A DNA stretch of 64,000 nucleotides from Methylotenera_A sp040387035 (GCA_040387035.1 JAZKEN010000038.1:32372-96371), one strand, 5' to 3'. Counted from the first letter of the stretch, positions 7,951 through 17,123 are shown. Made by a program: numbers and translations. Notes: generated by a model not told the origin, from the sequence alone.

Positions 7951-9591
7951 ATGTCGCTTGAGTCTATTCAACAAGATGTACTTAATCAGCTGGAACGCCT
8001 TAATTCTATTGGCGTAGCCTTATCTGCCGAGCATGACCATAAGCGCCTGCTGGAAATAATCCTACTGGGTGCCAAAGAGCTGACCAATGCAGACGGCGGT
8101 ACTTTGTACACTATGACAGAGGACGACCATCTAAAGTTTGAAATATTGCGTAACCTGAGTTTAGATATCGCCATGGGCGGCACCACTGGCAAGCCTATCC
8201 CTTTTCCGCCTTTGCCTATCTATGCTGAAGATGGTCAACCCAATTTAACCATGGTGGCGGTATACAGTGCCACCAATGCTAAAACAGTGAATATTCCGGA
8301 TGCCTATTTAACCGAAGGTTTTGATTTCTCCGGCACCGCCAAATTTGATGCCAAGATGGGCTACCGCTCACAATCGTTTTTAACGGTTCCGATGATGAAC
8401 CACGAAAATGAGATTATTGGGGTATTGCAGTTGATCAATGCAATTGACCCGGTCAGCCAGCAGATTATCCCTTTTTCGCAATCGCACCAGCGCCTGGTAG
8501 AGTCATTAGCTTCGCAGGCAGCGGTAGCGCTTACCAACCAGAGTTTAATCAACGGGCTGAAAAACTTATTCGAATCGTTTATTAAATTAATCGCCGATGC
8601 CATTGATGAAAAATCGCCTTATACGGGCGGCCACTGCCAGCGTGTACCGGAGCTGACTATGATGCTGGCAGAATCCGCGATTAAAACGGATGCTGGCCCG
8701 TTTCGCGATTTTACGATGACCGATAAAGAGGTCTATGAGTTAAAAATCGCCGCTTGGTTACACGATTGCGGCAAGGTAACCACGCCCGAATCGGTAATGG
8801 ATAAAGCCACCAAGCTAGAAACCACATTTGACCGCATTCATTTGATTGATCAACGTTTTGAGCTGTTAAAAACCCAGCGCGAAAACGCGCTTTTGCGCAC
8901 AGCGATGGGCGAATTGCAAGCTGGTAAGCGGCTGGATAGCAAACCTATCGAGCAAGAGTTATCTCAAATTAAAAACCAGCTGGACGATGACAGAAACTTT
9001 ATTCGCAACATCAATATTGGCAGCGAATTTATGAAGCCAGCCGATCAGCAGCGTGTGCGCACTATCGCCAATTACGAATACTTAAGTGATTCGGGTCAAT
9101 GTGTGAAATTTTTGAGTGATAACGAGGTGTACAACTTAACCATCGTACGTGGCACACTAACGCCAGAAGAACGCACCGTTATCAATAACCATATTGTGGT
9201 GACCGTAAATATGCTGGAAGCGTTGCCGTATCCTAAAGATCTACGCCGCGTGCCAGAGTATGCGGGCGGTCATCATGAACGCATGGATGGCAAGGGCTAT
9301 CCGAAAGGGTTAACGCGTGAGCAAATGTCCATACCTGCGCGCATGATGGGTGTTGCTGACATCTTTGAGGCGCTTACTTCTAAAGACCGGCCTTACAAAA
9401 AAGCAAAAACCTTATCTGAAACACTGCATATTTTGGGCAAAATGAAGTTAGATAACCATATCGACCCTGATATCTTTGATTTATTTATACGCGAAAAAAT
9501 CTACTTAAAGTATGCAGAGAAATTCCTGGAATCGGCACAAATCGATGAAGTGGTTGAAGAAAGAATCCCTGGCTACAATAGCTATGCCTAG
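7951..9591 (+). CDS. GAF / HD-GYP domain cyclic-di-GMP phosphodiesterase
   Basis: This protein of 546 residues probably degrades cyclic di-GMP. An N-terminal GAF sensor (about 20-195, including SFLTVPMMNHENEIIGVLQL) precedes the HD-GYP catalytic region. The HD pair is at His271-Asp272 (AAWLHDCGKVTTPESV); the signature HHE is at 441-443 with DGKGYP at 446-451. Between the two halves is an unusually long insertion of about 100 residues, rich in Gln, Leu and Arg and probably coiled coil. No strong ribosome site is seen before ATG 7951. Its place directly after the FHA gene suggests that Ser/Thr phosphorylation feeds into c-di-GMP turnover; that link is inference. Confidence 0.92.
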   Translation: MSLESIQQDVLNQLERLNSIGVALSAEHDHKRLLEIILLGAKELTNADGGTLYTMTEDDHLKFEILRNLSLDIAMGGTTGKPIPFPPLPIYAEDGQPNLTMVAVYSATNAKTVNIPDAYLTEGFDFSGTAKFDAKMGYRSQSFLTVPMMNHENEIIGVLQLINAIDPVSQQIIPFSQSHQRLVESLASQAAVALTNQSLINGLKNLFESFIKLIADAIDEKSPYTGGHCQRVPELTMMLAESAIKTDAGPFRDFTMTDKEVYELKIAAWLHDCGKVTTPESVMDKATKLETTFDRIHLIDQRFELLKTQRENALLRTAMGELQAGKRLDSKPIEQELSQIKNQLDDDRNFIRNINIGSEFMKPADQQRVRTIANYEYLSDSGQCVKFLSDNEVYNLTIVRGTLTPEERTVINNHIVVTVNMLEALPYPKDLRRVPEYAGGHHERMDGKGYPKGLTREQMSIPARMMGVADIFEALTSKDRPYKKAKTLSETLHILGKMKLDNHIDPDIFDLFIREKIYLKYAEKFLESAQIDEVVEERIPGYNSYA

Positions 9592-9635
9592 GATTTATAG
9601 TTATTTAACGCCGTCTGGTTTTAGATAATACCAGT

Positions 9636-9899
9636 TTAGCCAGAATCCTTGGCGGCCCTGATGATTTGGCTTAAATCATCCTGCAAAACCCCATGAAAAA
9701 AATCGCCATTTGGTACCAGGCGCACATTAGGACCAATCTGGCAGAATCCCAAACAAGCACTTTCTTCAACTTGTATGCCTAGATTGTTATGCTGGCATTG
9801 TTGCGATATAGCGCTTAATAAAGAATGGCTGCCGCGTGCCGCACATGAAGGGCTGTTTGGGTTACCGCGATAGTTGGTGCACACTAATAGTTTTTGCAT
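9636..9899 (-). CDS. Thioredoxin-like [2Fe-2S] ferredoxin
   Basis: This small protein of 87 residues belongs to the thioredoxin-fold 2Fe-2S ferredoxin family (NuoE-related). Four cysteines are placed for cluster binding: one in LLVCTNYR, one in PSCAARGS, and two in ESACLGFCQIGPNVRLVPNG. It is the last gene of the minus-strand run from the TPR gene down to lpxH and is convergent with the HD-GYP gene. The redox partner is not evident from context. Confidence 0.85.
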   Translation of the reverse strand: MQKLLVCTNYRGNPNSPSCAARGSHSLLSAISQQCQHNNLGIQVEESACLGFCQIGPNVRLVPNGDFFHGVLQDDLSQIIRAAKDSG

Positions 9900-9957
9900 G
9901 GCCGATTTTTAATGTGCATTCAGTTTAAGGTATGGTAAAAATCGGATTGGCTAGACA

Positions 9958-10692
9958 TCATAGGCTTTGCGATTCGCAGCCTTTGTCATCTAGTTTCAAA
10001 TAGCTGCCCTGTTCATACCAATCCCCTAGCACCCAACGTTCGCAAATATGATTGTCTACCAGCACCACATGCTTATCCGGCCTATGTGTGTGGCCATGAA
10101 TCAATAACGGCGGATAACCATGTTCACGAAGCATAGACTCTACCGCTTGCTGATTCACATCCATAATCTGCATGTTTTTAAGCGATTTTTCAATCTCGCT
10201 TTTCATGCGTATTTGCTCAATGTATGCGATGCGCTCATCCAGTGCCTGGCTCAAAAACTGGCTTTGCCAATCAATATTGCGCACCTGGACGCGAAATTGC
10301 TGGTAGGCAATATCATCGGTGCAAAGCATATCACCGTGGCTGAGTAAAACGGGTTTGCCATAAAGGTATAGTAAAGTGGGGTCTGGCAGTAGCTTGCCTA
10401 AGGTCGCTTGTGCAAAGCCGTCATTCAGCAAAAAATCGCGATTGCCATGCATAAAGAAAAGCGCCACGCCTTGCCGGCTAAGGCTTTTAAGCGCGGCGAT
10501 AACGGCTTGCTGATGGCCGGCATCGATAGCGTCATCGCCAGCCCAGTATTCGAATAAGTCACCTAAGATGTACAGTGCTTCAGCTTTTGTGGCTGTTTCT
10601 TGCAAGAAACGAATAAAAGCCTGTGTAATATTGGGCCGCGAATCACACAAATGTAAGTCAGAAATAAACAGGCTGTGAGCACTTTGATGCAT
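9958..10692 (-). CDS. lpxH: UDP-2,3-diacylglucosamine diphosphatase
   Basis: LpxH is the Mn-dependent pyrophosphatase that makes lipid X in the lipid A pathway, a peripheral inner-membrane enzyme. The 244-residue protein shows the metallophosphoesterase motifs in order: LFISDLHLCDSRP, ILGDLFEYWAGDD, MHGNRDFL, LSHGDMLCTDD and LIHGHTHRPDKH. It follows ppiB by 42 bases on the same strand. The ppiB-lpxH pair divergent from cysS is also known from E. coli, although here extra genes sit between ppiB and cysS. Confidence 0.95.
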   Translation of the reverse strand: MHQSAHSLFISDLHLCDSRPNITQAFIRFLQETATKAEALYILGDLFEYWAGDDAIDAGHQQAVIAALKSLSRQGVALFFMHGNRDFLLNDGFAQATLGKLLPDPTLLYLYGKPVLLSHGDMLCTDDIAYQQFRVQVRNIDWQSQFLSQALDERIAYIEQIRMKSEIEKSLKNMQIMDVNQQAVESMLREHGYPPLLIHGHTHRPDKHVVLVDNHICERWVLGDWYEQGSYLKLDDKGCESQSL

Positions 10693-10734
10693 AGGATAAG
10701 CGCGTCAGTTAAAGCCTGTTTTGCGCCTGGCTGA

Positions 10735-11226
10735 TTAGCAGACAACAGCGCTTTTAATAATCACCGGCTCTACAGGCACATCTTGGTGGCCTGCTTTGCT
10801 GCCGGTTTTAACCGCTTTGATCTTGTCCACTACATCCATGCCTTCGACTACCTTGCCGAATACACAGTAACCCCAGCCGCTAGATGTCGGCGCGGTGTGG
10901 TTTAAAAAGTCGTTATTGCCAACGTTGATAAAAAACTGGCTGCTGGCAGAATCCGGAATAGAAGTACGTGCCATGGCAATGGTATATTTATCATTGGCTA
11001 AGCCATTGTTGGCTTCGTTTTTAATTTCGGCAACGGTACTCTTTTGTTTCATGCTGGTGTCAAAACCACCGCCCTGGATCATAAAGCCATCAATCACGCG
11101 ATGAAAAATCACATCGCTGTAAAAACCACTTTCCACATACTGCAAAAAATTCGCAACCGTAATCGGTGCCTTTTCTGCATTCAGTTCAAGGGTAATGTCG
11201 CCAAAATTGGTAGAAAGTTTAACCAC
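10735..11226 (-). CDS. ppiB: Cytoplasmic peptidyl-prolyl cis-trans isomerase (cyclophilin)
   Basis: This is a cyclophilin of 163 residues with no signal peptide, so it is the cytosolic paralogue. Core motifs are FHRVIDGFMIQGGGFD (active-site Arg and Phe), AMARTSIPDSASSQFFINVG, and YCVFGKVVEGMDVVDKI. The start codon is GTG at 11224-11226, supported by AAGGAT six bases upstream. It lies directly downstream of the periplasmic cyclophilin gene, which looks like a tandem duplication followed by a change of compartment. Confidence 0.94.
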   Translation of the reverse strand: MVKLSTNFGDITLELNAEKAPITVANFLQYVESGFYSDVIFHRVIDGFMIQGGGFDTSMKQKSTVAEIKNEANNGLANDKYTIAMARTSIPDSASSQFFINVGNNDFLNHTAPTSSGWGYCVFGKVVEGMDVVDKIKAVKTGSKAGHQDVPVEPVIIKSAVVC

Positions 11227-11290
11227 GGTAGATCCTTTTAAAAACGAGTAAAATTTGAATAGATTGAAGCTGGCTTGGTTTTAATACCGG

Positions 11291-11917
11291 CTATTTAGCT
11301 TCGGGTTTTGCTGCGGACTTTGCTTCCGCCGAAATGAGTTTTGCACTTTTGATGGTGATGGGTTTAATCGGCACATCAGAATGCCTGCCCATATTGCCGG
11401 TCGCGCTTAAGCCGATTTTTTGCACCACATCCAGGCCGCTGGTGACTTTACCAAACACGCAATAACCAATCGCTTCCGGATCTGGGTTGGTGTAATTCAG
11501 GAACTGGTTGTCACCCAAGTTAACAAAGAATTGCGCTGTGGCCGAGTCAGGGTCGGCAGTGCGTGCCATGGCGATAGTGCCCAGCTCATTTAACAGGCCG
11601 TTGTTTGATTCGTTGACGATGGGTGCGCGCGTATTCTTTTCAGATAAATCGCGTTCAAAACCACCGCCTTGAATCATAAAACGGTTAATCACCCGATGAA
11701 AAATGGTGTTATCGTAAAAACCGTCTTTTACATATTGCACAAAATTGGCCACCGTTTTTGGCGCTTTTTCAGGATACAGCTCTACCGTGAAATTGCCCTG
11801 GCTGGTTTGAAACTCTACGCTGGGGGCGGCTTGCAAACTGCTGGATAATGCTAAAACGATGCTGCTGGTGGCTAAAAACCGGGTAAGTAATTGCATTGCG
11901 TTAAACTGCGCCTTCAT
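11291..11917 (-). CDS. ppiA: Periplasmic peptidyl-prolyl cis-trans isomerase
   Basis: This is a cyclophilin of about 208 residues with an N-terminal signal peptide (LLTRFLATSSIVLALSSSLQA, then mature APSVEF). The catalytic text FHRVINRFMIQGGGFE and TADPDSATAQFFVNLGD is intact. The start chosen is ATG 11917 (MKAQFNAMQLL), which has GGA upstream; ATG 11896 (MQLL) is the alternative. Either way the gene begins inside or at the end of the L,D-transpeptidase gene (17-base overlap), so the two are probably co-translated. It probably assists folding of envelope proteins. Confidence 0.9.
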   Translation of the reverse strand: MKAQFNAMQLLTRFLATSSIVLALSSSLQAAPSVEFQTSQGNFTVELYPEKAPKTVANFVQYVKDGFYDNTIFHRVINRFMIQGGGFERDLSEKNTRAPIVNESNNGLLNELGTIAMARTADPDSATAQFFVNLGDNQFLNYTNPDPEAIGYCVFGKVTSGLDVVQKIGLSATGNMGRHSDVPIKPITIKSAKLISAEAKSAAKPEAK

Positions 11918-13163
11918 AAATAATTTTCCATTGATTGTTTTCATTAATCCAGTATTGGCGCTTGCGCATTTTGTTTTGTAAAGTTTGGCTTCTGAAATCC
12001 TGCTCAAAATCTACCACCACAATATTTTCTTGTGTATTTTTGCTCAAGCTCGGGTAACTGAACATGCTGATGTCGTTGATATTAATGGCTACTTTAGGCT
12101 TGTTTGCCTGAATGCTGCGTTTGTAGTCTGCCCATTTCTGCAAGCTGCCACCATCGTAAAAAAACTGTTGGGAATAATGGCTTAAATATTGATCGGCGTT
12201 TTGTGCTGCCCAGTCTTTGCGCCAGTCATCAATGGTTTCTGCCAGTGTTTTTTGTTGATCTGATTGAAAGTCCGATTTGTCTTTATCCAGCCATTCAATA
12301 TTGTCAGAAATAATGACAGGGGTCTTGCCCGACTGCAAAGCCGGTGCCAACGACTTTAAATCTGGGTTACTAAGTACCACGCAGCCGTCACTTGCACGCG
12401 GTGGGCGGCTGTAAGTGTTGGTGGGTGTGCCATGCAGCCAGATACCAAAGCCATTTTTCTTCTGGTGCTGGTCTAATTCATTTGGGTAATTAAGCGGGTA
12501 AGCGCCGTCACCATACATATCCGCTAAAGGCTGCGTCAGTTTTTTGCCTGCAAAATAGACGCCGATTGGTGTGCGTTTGTCGCCTTGCACTTGCTTGCCT
12601 GCGCCGTTCTTGCCAATCGTGACGTAATAATCGGCAGCGTACTGCAAATTGCCATCTACATTCCTGTATAGATACAAGCGCGATTTAACGGTATCCACCA
12701 CGATCACATGCGTTTGTTCGTCGGTAAGCTTGATCAATAAATTGGGTAACTGGTTGATTTTCTTGTCTGACAAGTAATAATTGATGCGCGTGCGTGCTTC
12801 GTCGCGCAAGCCTTCAATCGTTTCATCGTTTACCTTAGAGCTTTTGCTGTTGGCGCTACCGATTGCTTCGATTGGGCGGCCTTGTGCAGACAGCAAGTCA
12901 CCACGAATTAAATACGCCAGCTTGAAATTAGGCGCGGTACGGATAAGCTCGTTTACGGTTGCAAACGCTTGTTTGGTGTTGCCTTGCGTGATTTCTAAAA
13001 GACTTTTTACTAACAGGCTTTCAACTAGGGATTTGCCGAACTTTTGGGCCATCAGTAAATCGGCCATACTGCCGTGATTGACCGCTGTTGCGTTCCACGG
13101 CAACAGTACAAAGGCTAAAATAGCGGTACTTTTTAATACATTCAATTTCAAGTTAATCCGCAT
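11901..13163 (-). CDS. L,D-transpeptidase (YkuD) with C-terminal Cds6/NTF2-like domain
   Basis: This is a periplasmic peptidoglycan cross-linking or lipoprotein-anchoring enzyme of 420 residues. It has a signal peptide (about 1-27), a TPR-like helical stretch (45-130), a YkuD catalytic domain (about 150-285) and a C-terminal NTF2-like domain (about 305-420). The catalytic region has His244 in WLHGTP and the nucleophile Cys261 in RASDGCVVLSNPDL. The usual SHGC is SDGC here, so the histidine before Gly-Cys is Asp. The C-terminal domain resembles that of the neighbouring TPR protein. It is in one run with the TPR protein and ppiA, which suggests a shared envelope role. Confidence 0.9.
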   Translation of the reverse strand: MRINLKLNVLKSTAILAFVLLPWNATAVNHGSMADLLMAQKFGKSLVESLLVKSLLEITQGNTKQAFATVNELIRTAPNFKLAYLIRGDLLSAQGRPIEAIGSANSKSSKVNDETIEGLRDEARTRINYYLSDKKINQLPNLLIKLTDEQTHVIVVDTVKSRLYLYRNVDGNLQYAADYYVTIGKNGAGKQVQGDKRTPIGVYFAGKKLTQPLADMYGDGAYPLNYPNELDQHQKKNGFGIWLHGTPTNTYSRPPRASDGCVVLSNPDLKSLAPALQSGKTPVIISDNIEWLDKDKSDFQSDQQKTLAETIDDWRKDWAAQNADQYLSHYSQQFFYDGGSLQKWADYKRSIQANKPKVAININDISMFSYPSLSKNTQENIVVVDFEQDFRSQTLQNKMRKRQYWINENNQWKIIYEGAV

Positions 13164-13227
13164 TACCGTTTATGTGTGTCATTGATTCAATCAGTTTGCG
13201 ATTTACAAATTTGGGGATTTATAAACC

Positions 13228-14229
13228 TTAGTTTGATGCAACTTCCTGCTCAATTAACCAATTGCCATTTTCTTTTTTAAGTAACAAGGTCTTATCGGTT
13301 CGAATTGCCTTGCCGGCACCTTTGTAAGACTGTTTAAAAGTCACTTTAGCGTTGCTGCTATCTACAATCGTTACGTCTTGATTGGTTAATTCTACGCTAA
13401 TACTTTTGGGGGCGCTAATACGTTCGCGGCGCTGTTGTTCCCAAGATTTGCGGCTTTCACCTTTTGGGGTTTTAAAGCTGTCAGCATAACTGGCTAAGTA
13501 CTTGTCCACATCCTGGCTAGACCATGCTTTTACCCAGTTGCCCACGGCATCGGTCACGCTTCGTTCTTCGTCTGCTGAGGTATCCGCAGGCGCTTTGGTC
13601 GATTCAGCCGTTTTTGCCGGTTCTACTTTTTTATCGGCCGGGCGAATCGGCATCGTGCCGGTTGTTTTAGTCGATTTGGTCGGTTCTGCTTTTGCCACCA
13701 CTTTATTACCCGTGCCAAATAAATCTTTAATCATGGATAGTTTGCTTTGCGCGCGTGAGTTGCCATTGTCCAGTTGCAAAGCTTTGTCATAAGCCTCTGA
13801 TGCCATGCGCGCATAGATATCACCTAGATTTTCGTGCGCGGTTGCGTAGCTTGGGTGTGTTTTGATGGCTGTTTCCAGCGCTTTTTTCGCCTTGTCATAT
13901 TCGCCAGCATCGGCATACAACACCGCTAAGTTGTTGTATGGCTCTGGCAAGTTGGGGTATTTGCTGGTTAGATCGGTAAAGGTTTTAATCGCATCGTCAC
14001 GTTTGCCGCTTTCAACCTGGATAATGCCTTTCATAAACATGGCTTGCGGGTCTTTTGGGTTGGCGCTCAGGTAAGCATTGATACGTTCAAGCGCTGCCGC
14101 TTGCTGGCCTTGTTCGGATAGCTGAGAAATATCTTTAAGTTCATCAGCAAACACGTTAGACGTTGCAATACTTAATGCAAACAAAAACTGGATAGCAAGT
14201 TTATATAGCGGGCGGCTGTGAATATTCAT
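13228..14229 (-). CDS. TPR-repeat periplasmic protein with C-terminal Cds6/NTF2-like domain
   Basis: This is a secreted protein of about 333 residues. It has a signal peptide (LYKLAIQFLFALSIATSNVFA), TPR repeats at about residues 37-150 (for example MFMKGIIQVESGKRDDAIK and NNLAVLYADAGEYDKAKKAL), a Lys/Pro/Thr-rich linker (about 165-215), and an NTF2-like C-terminal domain (about 220-333: VGNWVKAWSSQDVDKYLASY). The C-terminal domain has the same pattern as the end of the adjacent L,D-transpeptidase. ATG 14229 is chosen because it starts directly at the signal peptide. A role in cell-wall remodelling with the transpeptidase is inferred from position and the shared domain. Confidence 0.85.
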   Translation of the reverse strand: MNIHSRPLYKLAIQFLFALSIATSNVFADELKDISQLSEQGQQAAALERINAYLSANPKDPQAMFMKGIIQVESGKRDDAIKTFTDLTSKYPNLPEPYNNLAVLYADAGEYDKAKKALETAIKTHPSYATAHENLGDIYARMASEAYDKALQLDNGNSRAQSKLSMIKDLFGTGNKVVAKAEPTKSTKTTGTMPIRPADKKVEPAKTAESTKAPADTSADEERSVTDAVGNWVKAWSSQDVDKYLASYADSFKTPKGESRKSWEQQRRERISAPKSISVELTNQDVTIVDSSNAKVTFKQSYKGAGKAIRTDKTLLLKKENGNWLIEQEVASN

Positions 14230-14378
14230 TGTGATATACTCAAATACATAATTAAAACGCCATTCTATCAATAGCGTAGCTAACATCCAAGAGGCCATTT
14301 AATATACACGGCTGATTCGTTAGTTTTTAACACAAAATTGTGTAAATTTATGTCAAAACCCTATTTTTAACTTTACCC

Positions 14379-15827
14379 ATGCTAAAAATCTACAACACGC
14401 TAAGCCGCGATAAACAAGCTTTTACCCCCATAGACCCAAATACCGTACGTATGTACGTTTGCGGCATGACCGTATACGACTTTTGCCACTTGGGCCATGC
14501 ACGCGTGATGGTGGTTTTTGATATGGTTTCGCGCTGGTTTCGCGCCTCCGGTTACGAAGTCACGTATGTGCGCAATATCACCGATATTGACGACAAGATT
14601 ATCAAGCGTGCCAATGAAAACAATGAAACGATAGGCGATTTAACGCAACGTTTTATTGATGCCATGGATGAGGATTCAGCCAAATTGGGCATTATCCGTC
14701 CCGATATTGAGCCGCGCGCCACCCAATATATTGATGGCATGATCAACATGATTGCCGCGCTGATTGAAAAAGGCCATGCTTATACCGCCGCTAATGGCGA
14801 CGTGTTTTACAGCGTGCGCAGCTTTAACGACTATGGCAAATTATCCGGTAAAACTCTAGAAGATTTGCGCGCCGGTGAGCGCGTAGAAATCGACACTTTT
14901 AAAAAAGACCCCATGGATTTTGTGCTGTGGAAATCGGTGAAACCAAATGAGCCTAATTGGCCGTCACCTTTTGGCGGACCAAGTGGCGGTGCTGGACGCC
15001 CGGGCTGGCATATCGAATGTTCGGTGATGAGTGCCGCGCATTTAGGCGCGCACTTTGATATTCATGGCGGCGGGCAAGATCTGCAGTTTCCGCACCATGA
15101 AAACGAGATCGCCCAATCTGAGGCGGCGCATAGCCATGATGGTAAGCCCTGCCAAATGGCGAATTACTGGATGCATAACGGTTTTGTGCGGGTGGACGAT
15201 GAGAAGATGTCCAAGTCTTTGGGCAACTTTTTTACTATTCGCGAAGTGTTAAAAAAATACGATGCCGAAGTGGTCCGCTTTTTTATTCTGCGCGCGCATT
15301 ATCGTAGCCCGCTTAACTATTCCGACCAGCATTTGGATGACGCAAAGTTAGCACTGACCCGCTTGTATACGGCCTTGCGTGGCTATGAAATAGCTGAGTC
15401 GCCAATTGATTGGCAGCACCCGCAGGCTGCACGTTTTAAAGTGTCGCTGGATGACGATTTCAATACCCCGGAAGCCATGGCCGTGTTGTTTGATTTGGCG
15501 AGTGAGCTGAATAAAAGCAAACAGCCTGCAACTGCTGATTTATTATTTAATTTGGCTGGTGTGCTGGGCCTGCTGCAACAAGACGCCAATGCGTTTTTGC
15601 AAGGCGGTGTAATTGGTTCTGTAAATAGCGTAAATAATGATGATACTGCAACTGCAAGTGGTGAAGTTGGCTACACGGAAGCAAATATCAATCAATTGAT
15701 TTCAAATCGGATAGATGCAAAGAAAGCAAAAAACTTTGCAGATGCAGACCGTATCCGTAAACAGCTTGCGGATGCCGGTATTATTTTGGAAGACACGCCT
15801 CAAGGCACAACCTGGCGTAGGGCATAA
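14379..15827 (+). CDS. cysS: Cysteinyl-tRNA synthetase
   Basis: This class I aminoacyl-tRNA synthetase charges tRNA-Cys. The 482-residue protein has the HIGH-type motif HLGHARVMVVFD after the zinc-ligand Cys in YVCGMTVYDFCHLG, the segment GWHIECSVMSAAHLG with further zinc ligands, HGGGQDLQFPHHENEIAQ, and the KMSKS motif DEKMSKSLGNFFT. The C-terminal part carries a Gly/Asn-rich insertion around residues 408-430 before the last anticodon-binding stretch. It is divergent from the TPR gene and convergent with the diguanylate cyclase gene, four bases away. Confidence 0.97.
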   Translation: MLKIYNTLSRDKQAFTPIDPNTVRMYVCGMTVYDFCHLGHARVMVVFDMVSRWFRASGYEVTYVRNITDIDDKIIKRANENNETIGDLTQRFIDAMDEDSAKLGIIRPDIEPRATQYIDGMINMIAALIEKGHAYTAANGDVFYSVRSFNDYGKLSGKTLEDLRAGERVEIDTFKKDPMDFVLWKSVKPNEPNWPSPFGGPSGGAGRPGWHIECSVMSAAHLGAHFDIHGGGQDLQFPHHENEIAQSEAAHSHDGKPCQMANYWMHNGFVRVDDEKMSKSLGNFFTIREVLKKYDAEVVRFFILRAHYRSPLNYSDQHLDDAKLALTRLYTALRGYEIAESPIDWQHPQAARFKVSLDDDFNTPEAMAVLFDLASELNKSKQPATADLLFNLAGVLGLLQQDANAFLQGGVIGSVNSVNNDDTATASGEVGYTEANINQLISNRIDAKKAKNFADADRIRKQLADAGIILEDTPQGTTWRRA

Positions 15828-15831
15828 ACAC

Positions 15832-16935
15832 TTACGCGCAGTAAGCCATCACATGATTGCGGCCACCGTTCTTGGCTAAATACATGGCTTCATCGGCATG
15901 ATTTAACAGGTCTTCCACGGTTTCGCCATGTGCCGAAACGCCAAAGCTGGCGGTAAGTGACAGGGCATTTTCATCGGCCAGCGCAATGCTGGAGGTCATC
16001 ATCATGTGTTTGAGCGCATTTGCCATTTCGCATGCTTCATCGGCGGTGGTATTGGGTAGTAGCACCGCAAACTCTTCACCGCCAAAGCGGCACGATAGGT
16101 CAGATTCGCGCAGGTGCTGCTTAAGTAAATCCCCAAGATTGCGCAAAGCAACATCTCCTGCTGAGTGGCCATAGGTGTCGTTTATTTTCTTAAAGTGGTC
16201 GATATCCAGCATCAAGGCACTGATAGGCTGGTTGTTGCGCTTGCAATAGGCAAACAGTGATTCTGCCTTATCAAAAAAAGCGCGGCGGTTATTAAGCCCG
16301 GTTAGTACATCGGTACTGGCGATATTTTCAGCATGTTTTTTGGCGATATCTAAATCATAAGCCAGCTCTAAATTGCCATTAAATGTTTTTTGCAATAACA
16401 CGCTGGTAATCATGCAGGAAATATACATACAGCAGGCGGCAACACCTACCCACAAGGCCTCTTCGTGGCCCAGGGTCAGCAAAACGACAATCATGGGGAT
16501 AAGCGCCAGCGAAATTGTGGTCATTTGCAGATAACGCAAAGGGCTGTACCAGGAAATGGCAGCACCCGCCAAGCCAATCGAAAAAGTGTTGATGATAAAA
16601 ACCGCGCTTAAATTGTCTTTAGGCATAATGCAAAGCAAGCCTACGCTCCAAGACAAAAATACCACCAATAGACTAATGGAGTAGGGTTTTTCCCATTTGA
16701 GTACTTCTTCGCCTTGCGGTTTACAGCGCTGAAATTTACTGATCAGATGAATGCGCACGCAAGCCAGTAGTAAAGTAACGCCTAGCCAGATAAGCAAATG
16801 CTGTTTATTCGCGCTAGTCCATAAAGCCGCAACCAAAAACAAACCCGCTATGCCGCTAAGTACAGCAGGAATCAAGCTATGCAGATACAGTAGCTTGATT
16901 TTTTCAATATGAATATGTTTTTGTTTTTGTTGCAT
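15832..16935 (-). CDS. Membrane-bound diguanylate cyclase (GGDEF)
   Basis: This 367-residue protein probably makes cyclic di-GMP. Six or so hydrophobic helices occupy residues 15-190 (for example LIPAVLSGIAGLFLVAALW), an integral membrane sensor of no named type. The GGDEF domain (about 205-365) begins TDVLTGLNNRRAFFD and has the active site FGGEEFAVLLP. An inhibitory I-site RxxD (RESD) stands five residues before GGEEF, so product inhibition is likely. It may oppose the HD-GYP phosphodiesterase encoded at 8-9.6 kb, but nothing in the sequence ties them directly. Confidence 0.93.
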   Translation of the reverse strand: MQQKQKHIHIEKIKLLYLHSLIPAVLSGIAGLFLVAALWTSANKQHLLIWLGVTLLLACVRIHLISKFQRCKPQGEEVLKWEKPYSISLLVVFLSWSVGLLCIMPKDNLSAVFIINTFSIGLAGAAISWYSPLRYLQMTTISLALIPMIVVLLTLGHEEALWVGVAACCMYISCMITSVLLQKTFNGNLELAYDLDIAKKHAENIASTDVLTGLNNRRAFFDKAESLFAYCKRNNQPISALMLDIDHFKKINDTYGHSAGDVALRNLGDLLKQHLRESDLSCRFGGEEFAVLLPNTTADEACEMANALKHMMMTSSIALADENALSLTASFGVSAHGETVEDLLNHADEAMYLAKNGGRNHVMAYCA

Positions 16936-17123
16936 TTTGCATATTGTTGCAAAAATAAATATTAATTTAAAAGTCTAGCACAATATGAAAATTTTTATGA
17001 AAGCCTTAGCCCGCAAAAGCTTTGGGCACGATTTTTAAGCTTGCGACTTGATTTAAATCTTGTTGGTTCTTTTAGGTGGTTAAGCAAGAATGTGACGGGA
17101 ATTTGCAGATGGATATGACTTAC

